Positions 51,857 to 61,460 of a stretch of DNA of 64,000 bases are shown in pieces. A program made the position numbers and the translations under genes. The notes beneath the pieces were generated by a model. It did not search any database. It was not told where the DNA came from and saw nothing but the letters and a program-made list of their open reading frames with translations. The DNA comes from Lutibacter sp. HS1-25. Its GTDB lineage: Bacteria > Bacteroidota > Bacteroidia > Flavobacteriales > Flavobacteriaceae. The stretch is taken from positions 21,431-85,430 of the forward strand of contig NZ_RHLN01000137.1 in the NCBI RefSeq assembly GCF_004121075.1, given 5' to 3'. The stretch's first letter is position 1. Each line of letters starts with the position of its first letter.

Positions 51857-52441
51857 CTATTTTATCAAGTTAGCAACCTCAATTACCTCACCAGCTTGCA
51901 TATTTTCTATATGAATGTGTCCTATTCTTACTCTTACCAATCGCAAGGTTGGAAAGCCAACAATGGCTGTCATTTTTCTAACTTGACGAAATTTACCTTC
52001 GGTTAATGTAATTGAAATCCAGCTTGTAGGTCCGTGACGTTCGTCTCTAATTTTTTTTGCTCTTTCGGGTAGTTTTGGAGGTTCTTGTAGTTTAAAAACA
52101 ATACAAGGTTTCGTTTTGTAAAGCCCTGTTTCAGTACTAATTTCAACGCCATTTTTTAACAATTCAATAGCTTCATCTGTAACAATACCATCAACTTGAG
52201 CGTAGTATTCTTTTTCAATTTTACTGCTTCTAATAAACTCACTTGTTTTGCCGTCGGTTGTTAATAGCAATAAACCTTCAGATGGTTCATCCAATCTGCC
52301 AATAGCCATGGTATTTTCTGGAAAATCAAATAAAGTTCCCAACATTTTTTTATTGGTTCGTTTGGTTTGTTTTGAAACAAACTGACTCAAATAACCATAA
52401 GGTTTAAATAAAATATAATGTTGATATTGTTTAGTTTCCAT
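51857..52441 (-). CDS. RluB/RluE/RluF-family pseudouridine synthase
   Basis: The 194-residue protein lacks an S4 domain and begins with HYILFKPYGYLSQF. The catalytic Asp is in AIGRLDEPSEGLLLLT, and KEYYAQVDG, LTEGKFRQVRKMTAIVG and LVRVRIG follow as in RluE. The absence of an S4 domain and the length point to the RluE type, which modifies a single uridine in 23S rRNA. It overlaps topB by 11 bp. Confidence 0.88.
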   Translation of the reverse strand: METKQYQHYILFKPYGYLSQFVSKQTKRTNKKMLGTLFDFPENTMAIGRLDEPSEGLLLLTTDGKTSEFIRSSKIEKEYYAQVDGIVTDEAIELLKNGVEISTETGLYKTKPCIVFKLQEPPKLPERAKKIRDERHGPTSWISITLTEGKFRQVRKMTAIVGFPTLRLVRVRIGHIHIENMQAGEVIEVANLIK

Positions 52442-54761
52442 TCAAAATTTTAAGAACCAATTCTTTTGAAAGTGCTTGTCCGTTAGCTTTTTTTCTAATG
52501 TCATCAAAACTGAAAAGAAAATTACAACCGTTTTTGTATTCGCTGCAACCATAAGCCGATTTTCCTTTTAAAACAGTACCTTTTTTACATTTCGGACAAC
52601 TAATTTCATCTTTATTTCGGTCACTGAGCGTAGTCGAAGTGCTTTCCTTATTCGTAGAAGAAGATTTTTCTTCCAACTTCAACTTAAAATTTTCATCAAA
52701 CCGTACCAAACCTTCAACTTCAATATCACCTTTTTTAAAACCTTTTAAATTTACAGTACACCCTTTTTTTAGCAACCGTACAAATTGATTTTCAGAAATG
52801 GTTTTATCCATAAAACTAAAAGGAATAATTAAGTTGCAGCCATTTTTATAGTCACTACAACCATAAGCGGCACTACCTTTTAAAATAGTTCCCTTTTTAC
52901 ATTTTGGGCATTTTTCAGCTAAAATTCCTTTTACTTTTTTGTTCGATTTTTCTGCGGAATCCTGCGCTTCTTTTTTTGCAGTGGAAGCTACAGCCGAAAT
53001 ATTGGCTCTTCTAGTTTCAGAACGTACTTCGTACACCAATTCTTCAACCATTTTTTTCATATTATGAATAAAAGTAGCCGCGTTAAAAGTACCTTGTTCA
53101 ATTTCTTTCAACTTTTTTTCCCATTGCCCAGTTAATTCTGCCGATTTTAACAATTCATTTTGAATGGTATCAATCAACTGAATGCCAGTTGGAGTAGGTA
53201 AAAGTTGTTTTTTATTTCTAACAATGTATTTGCGTTTAAACAATGTTTCAATAATATTTGCGCGTGTAGAAGGTCGTCCAATGCCATTTTCCTTCATCAA
53301 CTCACGTAAGTTTTCATCATCAACCTGTTTGCCTGCGGTTTCCATTGCCCTTAAAAGCGTTGCTTCTGAAAATTGGTTTGGTGGTTTTGTTTCTTTTTCT
53401 AAAAAACTTGGTTCGTGTGGTCCTTTTTCACCTTTTTTAAATGCAGGTAAAAGACCCGATTCTTTTTTGTTATCGTCTGCCGATTCAAAAACAACACGCC
53501 AACCTTTTTTTATAATTTCCTTTCCAGTAGTTTTAAAAGTCACGTCATCTGCTTTACCAATTACAGCTGTGTTAGAAACACTACAATCATCGTAAAATAC
53601 TGCAATAAAGCGTTTTGTAATAATATCGTAAACTTGTTGCTGATTGTACTGTAAACTCATTTCAACACCAGTTGGGATAATTGCGTGGTGATCGGTTACT
53701 TTTTTATCGTCAAATACTTTTGAAGATTTTTTTATTTTTTTTCCTAATAAAGGCTGAATTAAATTACTGTATTTACTCAGGTTTTTTAAAATTCCAGGTA
53801 CTTTTGGATAAATATCATTTGGTAAAAAAGTGGTATCAACCCTTGGATAGGTAACTACTTTTTGCTCGTATAATTTTTGAACAATTTTTAAGGTTTCATC
53901 TGCCGAAAAACCAAATTTATTGTTGCAATAAACTTGTAAACCTGTTAAATCAAATAATTTAGGCGCGTATTCTTTTCCTGCTTTTTTGGTGATAGAAACA
54001 ATTTCAAAATCACTTTCTTTAACTTTGTTGGCAAAAATTTCACCATCTTCTTTCTTTAAAAATCGACCTTCTTCACAATTAAAAAGGGTCTCTCTGTATA
54101 AAGTTTGCAATTCCCAATAAGGCTGCGGTACAAAATTTTCAATTTCTTTATAACGGTTTACAACCATTGCCAAGGTTGGTGTTTGTACGCGTCCTATCGA
54201 AAGCATTTGTTTGTAACCACCGTGTTTTAAAGTGTACAAACGGGTTGCATTCATTCCTAAAAGCCAATCGCCAATAGCTCTAGAAAAACCTGCATAATAT
54301 AAATTGTCGTATTTTTTAGCGTCTTTTAAATTTTCAAAACCCTCTTTAATAGCTTCAGTTGTTAACGAAGAAATCCACAAACGCTGCACTTCACCTTTAT
54401 ATCCAGCCTGATTGATCACCCAACGCTGAATTAATTCTCCTTCTTGCCCAGCATCCCCGCAGTTTATAATCACTTCAGCTTTATCAAACAAACTTTTTAC
54501 AATGTTAAACTGTTTTTTAATACCATCGTTTGTTACCACTTTTGTTTGAAATTTTTCAGGAAGCATAGGTAAATTATTCAAATCCCAGCTTTTCCAATGT
54601 GGCTTGTAATCATTGGGTTCAAAAAGCGTACATAAATGTCCAAAAGTATACGTTACGGCATAACCATTACCTTCAAAATAACCATCGCGTTTTGTGTTTG
54701 CGCCCAATACATTGGCTATTTCACGTGCAACACTAGGTTTTTCGGCAATACATACTTTCAT
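52431..54761 (-). CDS. topB: DNA topoisomerase III (type IA)
   Basis: The 776-residue enzyme has a TOPRIM domain at the N-terminus (MKVCIAEKPSVAREIANVLG; INCGDAGQEGELIQRW), the SIGRVQTPTLAMVVNRY motif and the catalytic Tyr305 in VTYPRVDTTFL. The C-terminal part carries two zinc-ribbon-like repeats, each CPKCKKGT followed by YGCS.YKNGC. The linker between them contains a copy of a short repeat (52622-52641). It relaxes negatively supercoiled DNA and separates replication intermediates. It overlaps the pseudouridine synthase gene by 11 bp, so the two are coupled. Confidence 0.95.
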   Translation of the reverse strand: MKVCIAEKPSVAREIANVLGANTKRDGYFEGNGYAVTYTFGHLCTLFEPNDYKPHWKSWDLNNLPMLPEKFQTKVVTNDGIKKQFNIVKSLFDKAEVIINCGDAGQEGELIQRWVINQAGYKGEVQRLWISSLTTEAIKEGFENLKDAKKYDNLYYAGFSRAIGDWLLGMNATRLYTLKHGGYKQMLSIGRVQTPTLAMVVNRYKEIENFVPQPYWELQTLYRETLFNCEEGRFLKKEDGEIFANKVKESDFEIVSITKKAGKEYAPKLFDLTGLQVYCNNKFGFSADETLKIVQKLYEQKVVTYPRVDTTFLPNDIYPKVPGILKNLSKYSNLIQPLLGKKIKKSSKVFDDKKVTDHHAIIPTGVEMSLQYNQQQVYDIITKRFIAVFYDDCSVSNTAVIGKADDVTFKTTGKEIIKKGWRVVFESADDNKKESGLLPAFKKGEKGPHEPSFLEKETKPPNQFSEATLLRAMETAGKQVDDENLRELMKENGIGRPSTRANIIETLFKRKYIVRNKKQLLPTPTGIQLIDTIQNELLKSAELTGQWEKKLKEIEQGTFNAATFIHNMKKMVEELVYEVRSETRRANISAVASTAKKEAQDSAEKSNKKVKGILAEKCPKCKKGTILKGSAAYGCSDYKNGCNLIIPFSFMDKTISENQFVRLLKKGCTVNLKGFKKGDIEVEGLVRFDENFKLKLEEKSSSTNKESTSTTLSDRNKDEISCPKCKKGTVLKGKSAYGCSEYKNGCNFLFSFDDIRKKANGQALSKELVLKILNGN
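52622..52641 (-). repeat. Short dispersed repeat motif within topB
   Basis: The plus-strand text CACTGAGCGTAGTCGAAGTG at 52622-52641 matches a short element I know from intergenic regions of many Bacteroidota genomes. Here it is translated (STSTTLS region) as part of the linker between the two zinc ribbons of topoisomerase III, in frame. Confidence 0.55.
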
Positions 54762-54925
54762 TTTTTACGGTTTTTCAGAAGGTGCAAAATACTAAAATTT
54801 TAGGATTCACATGGTTTTATTTTAGGTTTAGTTTATGACAAATTAGTATTAAAAAAAACTGGTTTAGTTGCTTAATTTTGAATGATTATTATACATTTTA
54901 AAGTTAATTCTGAAAAAAATACCAA

Positions 54926-56626
54926 ATGAAAAATACAGTTTATTTATATCTTTTGTCAATAATTTTAATCGTTTCGTGTGAAACTAAAAATAATGAGGCA
55001 GTTTTAAGTGAAGCCATCCGAATTAATCAAGTTGGATTTTATCCAGATGCAACTAAGCAGTTTGTTGTTGCAGATTTACAAGCAAATTCTTTTGAAGTAT
55101 TAAATGAAAATGATAAAAGTGTTTTTACAGGAAAATTAGTTGACAATGGTTTGTGGGAAGCTTCAGGAGAAAAAGTTTTGATGGGCGATTTTAGTTTGTT
55201 TAATACTGAAGGAAAATATACGATTGTTGTTGATGGTAAATATAAATCGTTTCCTTTTGAAATAAAAAGCAAGGTTTATAACGAAGCTTTAAGTGCAGCT
55301 ATAAAAAGTTATTATTTCCAAAGAGCTTCAATGCCTATTGAAGAAAAATTTGGAGGAATTTATAAACGTGAAGCAGGTCATCCTGATGATAATTGTGTTT
55401 TTCATCCATCTTCAGGGCATTCAACAGGAAGTTTAAATTCTCCTGGGGGTTGGTATGATGCTGGCGATTATGGAAAATATATTGTAAATGCGGCCTTGTC
55501 AACTGGGCAAATGCTATTGCTTGTTGAACAATTTCCAAACGTTATTCCCGATGGAACTTTAAATATTCCTGAAAGTGGTAATGGTGTTTCAGATTTATTA
55601 GACGAATTAAAATATGAATTGGATTGGATGTTAACCATGCAAGATACTGATGGTGGCGTGTTTCATAAATTAACAGCCAAAAACTTTGCAGGTTTTATTA
55701 TGCCAAATGAGTATGATTTAGAGCGTATGATTATTGGAAAAGGAACAGCTGCAACACTAGATTTTGCTGCAATTATGGCACAGGCATCAAGAATTTATCA
55801 AAATATTGATGCTGTTTGGGCTCAAAATGCGCTGATTGCTTCTAAAAAAGCTTGGGATTGGGCAGTTAAAAACAATAATGTAGCTTTTGATAAAAATCCC
55901 GAAGATGTAAGTACAGGTGGTTATGATGATACAAAGTTTTCAGATGACTTTTATTGGGCTGCTGCGGAATTATATATCTCAACTAAAAGTGAGGACTACT
56001 TAGCGTATTTGATAAATAATGAAGAGCCATACATTCATGAACTTACCAATAGTTGGAAGTTTTTTGTAAGAAACAATGCATTTCATTCTTTGTTGGAAAA
56101 TGAAGATTTATTAGGTGAAGAATTGGGAAAGTCACTTACTCAAAACCAAATAAAATTGTCGGATGAAATTTTGGAAAAAATAAAAAACAATCCTTATAAT
56201 ATTGCTTTAGAGCGTTTTGAATGGGGATCAAATAGTGACATTTTAAATCAGGCAATGATTTTATGTAATACGCATAAATTAACAGGTGATGAAAAGTATT
56301 TAACAGGTGCAATACAAATAACAGATTATATTTTTGGTAAAAATGCAACTGGCTATAGCTTTTTAACTGGTTTTGGATCTAAAAAAGTGATGTTTCCACA
56401 CCATAGACCAAGTGGTGCAGATGGTGTTGTTGAACCAATTCCAGGTTTTATTGCAGGTGGGCCAAATGGAGATAAACAAGATAGCAGTGAGATTAAATAT
56501 ACTTCAAGTTTTCCTGCAAAATCGTATATGGATGTTGAGGCGAGTTATGCATCAAATGAAGTTTGTTTAAATTGGAATGCTCCAGCTGTTTATGTTTTTG
56601 GGTATTTAGAGCAGGTTTATAATTAA
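54926..56626 (+). CDS. Glycoside hydrolase family 9 lipoprotein (endoglucanase-like)
   Basis: The 566-residue protein has a lipoprotein signal (IILIVS-C18), an Ig-like CelD_N domain (about residues 25-115, IRINQVGFYPDATKQF) and a GH9 catalytic domain. The catalytic residues are visible: Asp178 and Asp181 in GWYDAGDYGKY and Glu545 in YASNEVCLNWNAP. HHRPSGAD is the other GH9 signature. GH9 enzymes cleave beta-1,4-glucans by inversion. It is probably anchored on the cell surface or in the periplasm. The AGE-type epimerase gene downstream suggests use of cello-oligosaccharides. Confidence 0.92.
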   Translation: MKNTVYLYLLSIILIVSCETKNNEAVLSEAIRINQVGFYPDATKQFVVADLQANSFEVLNENDKSVFTGKLVDNGLWEASGEKVLMGDFSLFNTEGKYTIVVDGKYKSFPFEIKSKVYNEALSAAIKSYYFQRASMPIEEKFGGIYKREAGHPDDNCVFHPSSGHSTGSLNSPGGWYDAGDYGKYIVNAALSTGQMLLLVEQFPNVIPDGTLNIPESGNGVSDLLDELKYELDWMLTMQDTDGGVFHKLTAKNFAGFIMPNEYDLERMIIGKGTAATLDFAAIMAQASRIYQNIDAVWAQNALIASKKAWDWAVKNNNVAFDKNPEDVSTGGYDDTKFSDDFYWAAAELYISTKSEDYLAYLINNEEPYIHELTNSWKFFVRNNAFHSLLENEDLLGEELGKSLTQNQIKLSDEILEKIKNNPYNIALERFEWGSNSDILNQAMILCNTHKLTGDEKYLTGAIQITDYIFGKNATGYSFLTGFGSKKVMFPHHRPSGADGVVEPIPGFIAGGPNGDKQDSSEIKYTSSFPAKSYMDVEASYASNEVCLNWNAPAVYVFGYLEQVYN

Positions 56627-56698
56627 ACCTTGATCATTTTTTAACAAAAACATATATTAGATTCGCTTATCTTTGTTAAGATATTAAAAGATAATATA

Positions 56699-57178
56699 AT
56701 GAAAAAACAACTAAAAGAAATAAAATTAGGCATTGGTTTAGGGCCTGTAAGATTTGGAATGACCAAGGCTGAAGTGAAACTGATTTTAGGAGAACCTTCA
56801 AATGCTGAAACATTTTCTTATTCAGATTCTGATGAAGATTTAACAGAATGTTGGGATTACCAGGATTTGGAATTGACCTTAAATTTTGACGAAGAAGAAG
56901 ATTGGAGATTGACAATGATATCTGTGACTTCTAAATTTTATGAATTAGAAGGTGTTAGTTTAATTGGTTTAAATGGTGAAGATTTATTAGCGCAATTAAC
57001 TAAATTAAATATTGGAAATGTTGAAATTGAAGATTTTTCTGAAGAAGATGTTTTTGATAATGAGTTAATTGAAATTGAAGATAAATCGCTTAGCTTTTGG
57101 CTAAATGATGATGTGTTGGATGAAATTCAATGGACACCATTTTTTATTGATGAAGATACTTTAGACTGGCCAAAATAA
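56699..57178 (+). CDS. Small acidic protein of unknown function
   Basis: The 159-residue protein is very rich in Asp and Glu (for example DSDEDLTEC and NFDEEEDW) and has no signal peptide or membrane segment. The N-terminal part LGIGLGPVRFGMTKAEVKLILGEPS resembles the start of SmpA/OmlA-like or DUF repeats in which a helix follows GMTKAEV. I do not recognise a defined family. It lies between the GH9 gene and a palindromic repeat element. Confidence 0.6.
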   Translation: MKKQLKEIKLGIGLGPVRFGMTKAEVKLILGEPSNAETFSYSDSDEDLTECWDYQDLELTLNFDEEEDWRLTMISVTSKFYELEGVSLIGLNGEDLLAQLTKLNIGNVEIEDFSEEDVFDNELIEIEDKSLSFWLNDDVLDEIQWTPFFIDEDTLDWPK

Positions 57179-57210
57179 ATTTAATAGGCTGTTTTAAGCG
57201 TCAATTTTTC

Positions 57211-57290
57211 GTCAACCTGAACTTGTTTTAGGTTCTCAAACTACCTGATAATTAGTTTGATGAGATTCTGAAATAAATTCAGAATGACAG
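57211..57290. repeat. Imperfect palindromic intergenic element
   Basis: The left part (57211-57239, CCTGAACTTGTTTTAGG and TTCTCA) is the imperfect reverse complement of the right part (57262-57290, TGAGATTCTGAA and TTCAGAATGACAG). An inner 8-bp stem, TCAAACTA with TAGTTTGA, closes the centre. The sequence resembles an element repeated many times between genes in flavobacterial genomes, of the type that forms hairpins in RNA. Confidence 0.7.
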
Positions 57291-57386
57291 ATTTTGAAAC
57301 TTTTAAAACAGCTTATTTTTTTCAAAAAAAATAATAGCTACGAGTTAAGTGTTTTTTATAATTTAATTTTTCAACTTAATATTTTA

Positions 57387-58532
57387 ATGAAAATTCCATT
57401 AGATAGATTAAATAAGGAACTTAATAGCAATTTATTATTTTGGATGAACAATGCCATTCAACCAGATAGAAAGCAACTTTATGCTAGTATTTCTGTTGAT
57501 GGAATTCCTGATATTTCAGCTCCATTAGGTGTTATGTATTTGAGTCGAGTACTTTATGGAGCTTCAACTGCTTGCAGGGTTTTAGAAACCGAATCATTTG
57601 GTGAATTAGCATCTATTAGTTTTAAAGAATTGAAAAATTTCACCAATCCTAAAGGTGGATTTTATTGGGCAAAAAATACTTCAAATAGCCCAATTCATGA
57701 TAGTGAAAATGTTAACATGGCGCAAGCTTTTGTGCTTTACGGTTTGTTGGCTTATGCCAGTATAAAACCTTCTTTAGAGCTTGATAAAATGATTGAAAAA
57801 CAAGCTGAATTCATTATTAATAACTTATACGATTTTAAAAATAAAGGTTTTATTGATGGTTTTGATGAAAATTGGATTTTAGGATCAACACCTTCAAAGG
57901 CTTTTGGAACTCATATTCATTTGTTAGAATCGTTTGTGAAATTATATGAGTACAATAAAAGTGAAAAAACGGTATTGCTTATTGAGGAATTGATCACCAT
58001 AATTTTGGAACATTTTATTACCAAAGATACTTTTGATTGTTTGCATAGACTTACACCAGATTGGAAAGTTAAAGAAAATGAAATTTGGGCAGGCCATAAT
58101 GCGGAATGTAGCTGGATTTTGTGTTGGGCTGCAAAGTCTATAAAAAATGAAAAACTTATAGATGCTTGTAACGCACTTTCGTTAAATATAATGGAACAGG
58201 TAATTAAAAAGGCTTTTGATACTAAAAATGGAGGTGTGTACAATGTTTTGAAAAATAATTTACCTACCGAAGATTTTAAAATTTGGTGGCCTCAGGCAGA
58301 AGTAGTATTGGCACTTTTAAATTGTTATAGCATTTCAAAAGATGTAAAATATAAAACGCAGGCATTAGCTTTGATGGATTATATTAGTGATAATTTTATT
58401 GCTGAAAACGGAGAATGGTTTACTGAAATTTTTGACAATGGAAAACCAAATGCTTCAATTCCAATCATTCATTTTTGGAAATCGATGTACCACACGGTAC
58501 GTTATTATGCTGAAATAAAAGAAAACTATTGA
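57387..58532 (+). CDS. AGE-family epimerase/isomerase (cellobiose 2-epimerase-like)
   Basis: From the ATG at 57387 the protein has 381 residues. A frame open from 57294 overlaps the palindromic element and is not likely to be used. The (alpha/alpha)6 barrel motifs are FGTHIHLLESFVKLYE, WAGHNAECSWILCWAA with the His and Glu of the GHxxE site, KIWWPQAEVVLALL and PIIHFWKSMYHTVR, which carries the second catalytic His. These fit N-acylglucosamine 2-epimerases and cellobiose 2-epimerases. The substrate is probably a free sugar such as cellobiose or mannose, consistent with the GH9 gene upstream. Confidence 0.82.
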   Translation: MKIPLDRLNKELNSNLLFWMNNAIQPDRKQLYASISVDGIPDISAPLGVMYLSRVLYGASTACRVLETESFGELASISFKELKNFTNPKGGFYWAKNTSNSPIHDSENVNMAQAFVLYGLLAYASIKPSLELDKMIEKQAEFIINNLYDFKNKGFIDGFDENWILGSTPSKAFGTHIHLLESFVKLYEYNKSEKTVLLIEELITIILEHFITKDTFDCLHRLTPDWKVKENEIWAGHNAECSWILCWAAKSIKNEKLIDACNALSLNIMEQVIKKAFDTKNGGVYNVLKNNLPTEDFKIWWPQAEVVLALLNCYSISKDVKYKTQALALMDYISDNFIAENGEWFTEIFDNGKPNASIPIIHFWKSMYHTVRYYAEIKENY

Positions 58533-58539
58533 AACAAAA

Positions 58540-59328
58540 TTAATTTATAGGTTGTTTATTTATAAACTCTATAGATTTTGTATTGAACTTTTCAGACTGT
58601 TCAATGTTTACAACATGACCGCAATTTTTTAAAATTAACAATGAAGATTGTAAATGCTGTGAAACAATATTTTTAATGGCAGGTAAAAATAAATGATCTT
58701 GTTCTCCCATAATATACAATGTCGGAATTTTAATCTCATTGGCTCTAAAAAAGCGCAACAGTGGATTTATTTCAGAGGTTAATTTAAACCATCTAATAAA
58801 CTCTTTTTGATATAATTTTTTAGCCTCGTTCACAAAAATAAGTCGTGATTTTTTATGATTTTTGCGAGGCATTATAATAAATGCAAACAATTTATATAAA
58901 AATAAATAGGGCACAACCGATTTACATAAAACGCCTATACGCATTAACAATTGCGATTTAAAATTTAGTTTCATAATTGCACCACCCATTATCATACTTT
59001 TTACGCGTTCGGGGTGTTTTTCGGCTAAATTTCTAATTAAAATAGTGCCTAGAGAAATTCCTGCAAAATGAGAAGTCTTGATTTTTAAATGATCAATTAC
59101 TTCAACAATATCTTGTGTAATGGCATCAAAAGTGTATTTTTCAGAAAAAGCATCTTTAAAAGTGGATTTGCTATTACCGTGACCTCTTAAATCTAAAACC
59201 AATATGTTGAAATGTGCGCTAAAGCTACGTATTTGTTTAAACCAAATTGATGAACTACCACCAGCACCATGTACAAAAGTTACCCATTGGGTAGCAGTTT
59301 GGTGTTTGTATATAGTGTAGTTAAGCAT
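58540..59328 (-). CDS. Alpha/beta-fold hydrolase
   Basis: The 262-residue protein has the oxyanion-hole motif FVHGAGGSSSIW, the nucleophile elbow GISLG with Ser92, the acid Asp211 in MGEQDHLF and the base His238 in NCGHVVNIEQ. DLRGHGNS is the cap-region motif of this family. It is an esterase- or hydrolase-type enzyme with no signal peptide, so it acts in the cytoplasm. Its substrate is unknown. It converges on the epimerase gene with 7 bp between stops. Confidence 0.88.
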   Translation of the reverse strand: MLNYTIYKHQTATQWVTFVHGAGGSSSIWFKQIRSFSAHFNILVLDLRGHGNSKSTFKDAFSEKYTFDAITQDIVEVIDHLKIKTSHFAGISLGTILIRNLAEKHPERVKSMIMGGAIMKLNFKSQLLMRIGVLCKSVVPYLFLYKLFAFIIMPRKNHKKSRLIFVNEAKKLYQKEFIRWFKLTSEINPLLRFFRANEIKIPTLYIMGEQDHLFLPAIKNIVSQHLQSSLLILKNCGHVVNIEQSEKFNTKSIEFINKQPIN

Positions 59329-59492
59329 TTTTGTATGTTCAATTTTTTGCTAAAATAACAAAAACTACGTTTAGATTGCTTATAAATTTTAATTACCAAT
59401 CTATAATTCATTGTTTTTGAAGATGCACGCAATATTTTCTTTAAAAAACAATCATAAAATATTGAATAAATAATTCACTTTTTTTACCAAAC

Positions 59493-59516
59493 AAAAACCG
59501 CTGAAAAGCGGTTTTT
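59493..59516. terminator. Bidirectional terminator beside the OmpA-PD40 gene
   Basis: AAAAACCGCT pairs with AGCGGTTTTT around GAAA. It lies about 30 bp beyond the OmpA gene stop and has A runs on one side and T runs on the other. Confidence 0.9.
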
Positions 59517-59546
59517 GTATTAATTAAATATTTAAAATTTCAATTG

Positions 59547-61445
59547 TTAATTTATAATTACAAATTCACAACGTCTGTTTAAACTGTATTGTTTTTTTGT
59601 GCATATACCAGGTTTTACACACGCATTTATAGGTTGCGTTTCTCCATAACCAACAGATTTTACATTTTCGTTTGCAACACCCTGACTTACCAAGTATTCG
59701 CGTACAGAATTTGCACGTTTTTCGGAAAGCATTAAATTGTAAGATTCCTCACCTCTAAAATCGGTATGTGCGCCAATTTCAATTGCCATAGTTGGGTATT
59801 TTTTCATAATTTCAACTACATTGTCAAGTTCCAAAGCGGCAGATTTGGTAATATTCCATCTGTTAAATTCAAAATAAATAGGTTCAATTTTAATTTGAAC
59901 TTTGTTGTTTTCTACGACTATTTTTTCTTCAACATCTTGAAAAAGTTCCATTGAAATTGGAATATTTTGATTTATATCTCCTTTGTTATTTGTTACAAAA
60001 TCTATTTCAAAAGGCATATAAGCTTTTTGTGTTGCTTTTAATTTGTACGAGTTGGCTCTATCAATTTTAAAAGAATAATTACCATTGTTATCAGCAATTG
60101 TTTTTGCTATAATATCGTTTTTTTGGTTTAATAATGTTACTTCAGTTCCAGGTAGTGGAGCTAAAGTATTTTTATTTTGAACAACTCCTTGCACATAAAA
60201 TAATTGAACCTGTGTAAAATAATAGATATCGTCATTGCCTAAACCATCTGCACGGTTTGATGAAAAATAACCAAGCTCTCTATCTTCATCAATAATAAAA
60301 GCAAAATCATCTGAATTGCTATTAATTACATTGCTTAAATTTACAGGTTTTGAAAAGTTATTTTCTAAGATTTGACTTTTAAAAATATCCAATCCACCCA
60401 TTCCAAAGTGACCATTTGAAGCAAAATACAGGGTATTATTTGAACTCACAAAAGGAAATTGTTCTCTCAATTCGGTATTAATTGTAGGGCCTAAATTTTT
60501 AGGAGTTCCAAATTGGCCATTTTCATCTTTTTCAACAACAAATAAATCAAAAGAACCAATGGTTCCGGGCATATCTGAAGCAAAATAAAGTTGCTTTTCA
60601 TTTGGACTTAAAGCAGGATGCTCAACAGAGTAATTATCGCTACAAAATGGCAACGCTTTAATATTTGTCCAATTGCCATCAACCAATTCGGCTTGATAAA
60701 TTTTTAAATTCGAAACTTTTTGGTCATCTTTTCCCTTTTTACCATCAATAAAATTGTTGCGTGTAAAATACATTGTTTTACCATTTTTGGTAAACACAGC
60801 ATTTGATTCGTGCATTTTGGTATTTATTTCTTTTGAAAAAGGAGTCACATTTACCAAGTCACCATTTTCAGTTATTTCAGCTTGAAATAAATCTAAATAA
60901 GGTTGGTTGTTCCAAGCATATAAAGGGCCTTCATTTCGTGTTGAAGAAAAAACAATTCCATTGTTGTAAAAAGCAGTTCCAAAATCTGAACCTTCAGTAT
61001 TTGCAGTTACTTTATGCAACTCATAAGGTCTTTTAATAGTTGCATTTAAATTTTTAAAAAACTGTAATGTTTCAACTGTTTGTGAAGGAGTTAGTTTTTT
61101 AGCTTCATAATATTTTTGAAGCCAAATATCAGCTTCTTCAAAATTATTTGTACCCTTTAAAGTTTCAGCATATTTAAAGTAGTAGTTAGGGTTTACTGTT
61201 GAAGCATTGTTATTTAATAAAGTTTTATAATAAAAAGCAGCATTTTTCATTTCATTGTTGAAATAATAGCAGTCGCCTAATTTTTCATAAATTTCTTGTG
61301 TTTTAACGGTTTCTTTTTCATACAATTCAGCAGCTTCAATATAAGATCTTTTTTGAAACAATTTATTTGCACGATTTAAATTTTGCGCAAATAATGAGTT
61401 TGTTGAAACTAAGAATATAACTAAGATTATGAGTATTTTTTTCAT
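59547..61445 (-). CDS. OmpA-family protein with TPR and PD40 repeats
   Basis: The 632-residue protein has a signal peptide ending NSLFAQ, an N-terminal TPR-like region (about 22-120), WD40-like PD40 beta-propeller repeats (about 150-400, for example VEHPALSPNEKQLYFAS and FSSNRADGLGNDDIYYF), a carboxypeptidase-regulatory-like beta domain (about 405-490) and a C-terminal OmpA domain (about 515-632, IYFEFNRWNITKSA and GAHTDFRGEESYN). OmpA domains bind peptidoglycan. This gene order behind PorP/SprF and a large sorting-domain protein is typical of T9SS adhesin loci in flavobacteria. Confidence 0.92.
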   Translation of the reverse strand: MKKILIILVIFLVSTNSLFAQNLNRANKLFQKRSYIEAAELYEKETVKTQEIYEKLGDCYYFNNEMKNAAFYYKTLLNNNASTVNPNYYFKYAETLKGTNNFEEADIWLQKYYEAKKLTPSQTVETLQFFKNLNATIKRPYELHKVTANTEGSDFGTAFYNNGIVFSSTRNEGPLYAWNNQPYLDLFQAEITENGDLVNVTPFSKEINTKMHESNAVFTKNGKTMYFTRNNFIDGKKGKDDQKVSNLKIYQAELVDGNWTNIKALPFCSDNYSVEHPALSPNEKQLYFASDMPGTIGSFDLFVVEKDENGQFGTPKNLGPTINTELREQFPFVSSNNTLYFASNGHFGMGGLDIFKSQILENNFSKPVNLSNVINSNSDDFAFIIDEDRELGYFSSNRADGLGNDDIYYFTQVQLFYVQGVVQNKNTLAPLPGTEVTLLNQKNDIIAKTIADNNGNYSFKIDRANSYKLKATQKAYMPFEIDFVTNNKGDINQNIPISMELFQDVEEKIVVENNKVQIKIEPIYFEFNRWNITKSAALELDNVVEIMKKYPTMAIEIGAHTDFRGEESYNLMLSEKRANSVREYLVSQGVANENVKSVGYGETQPINACVKPGICTKKQYSLNRRCEFVIIN

Positions 61446-61460
61446 GTTTTAAGGCTTATA

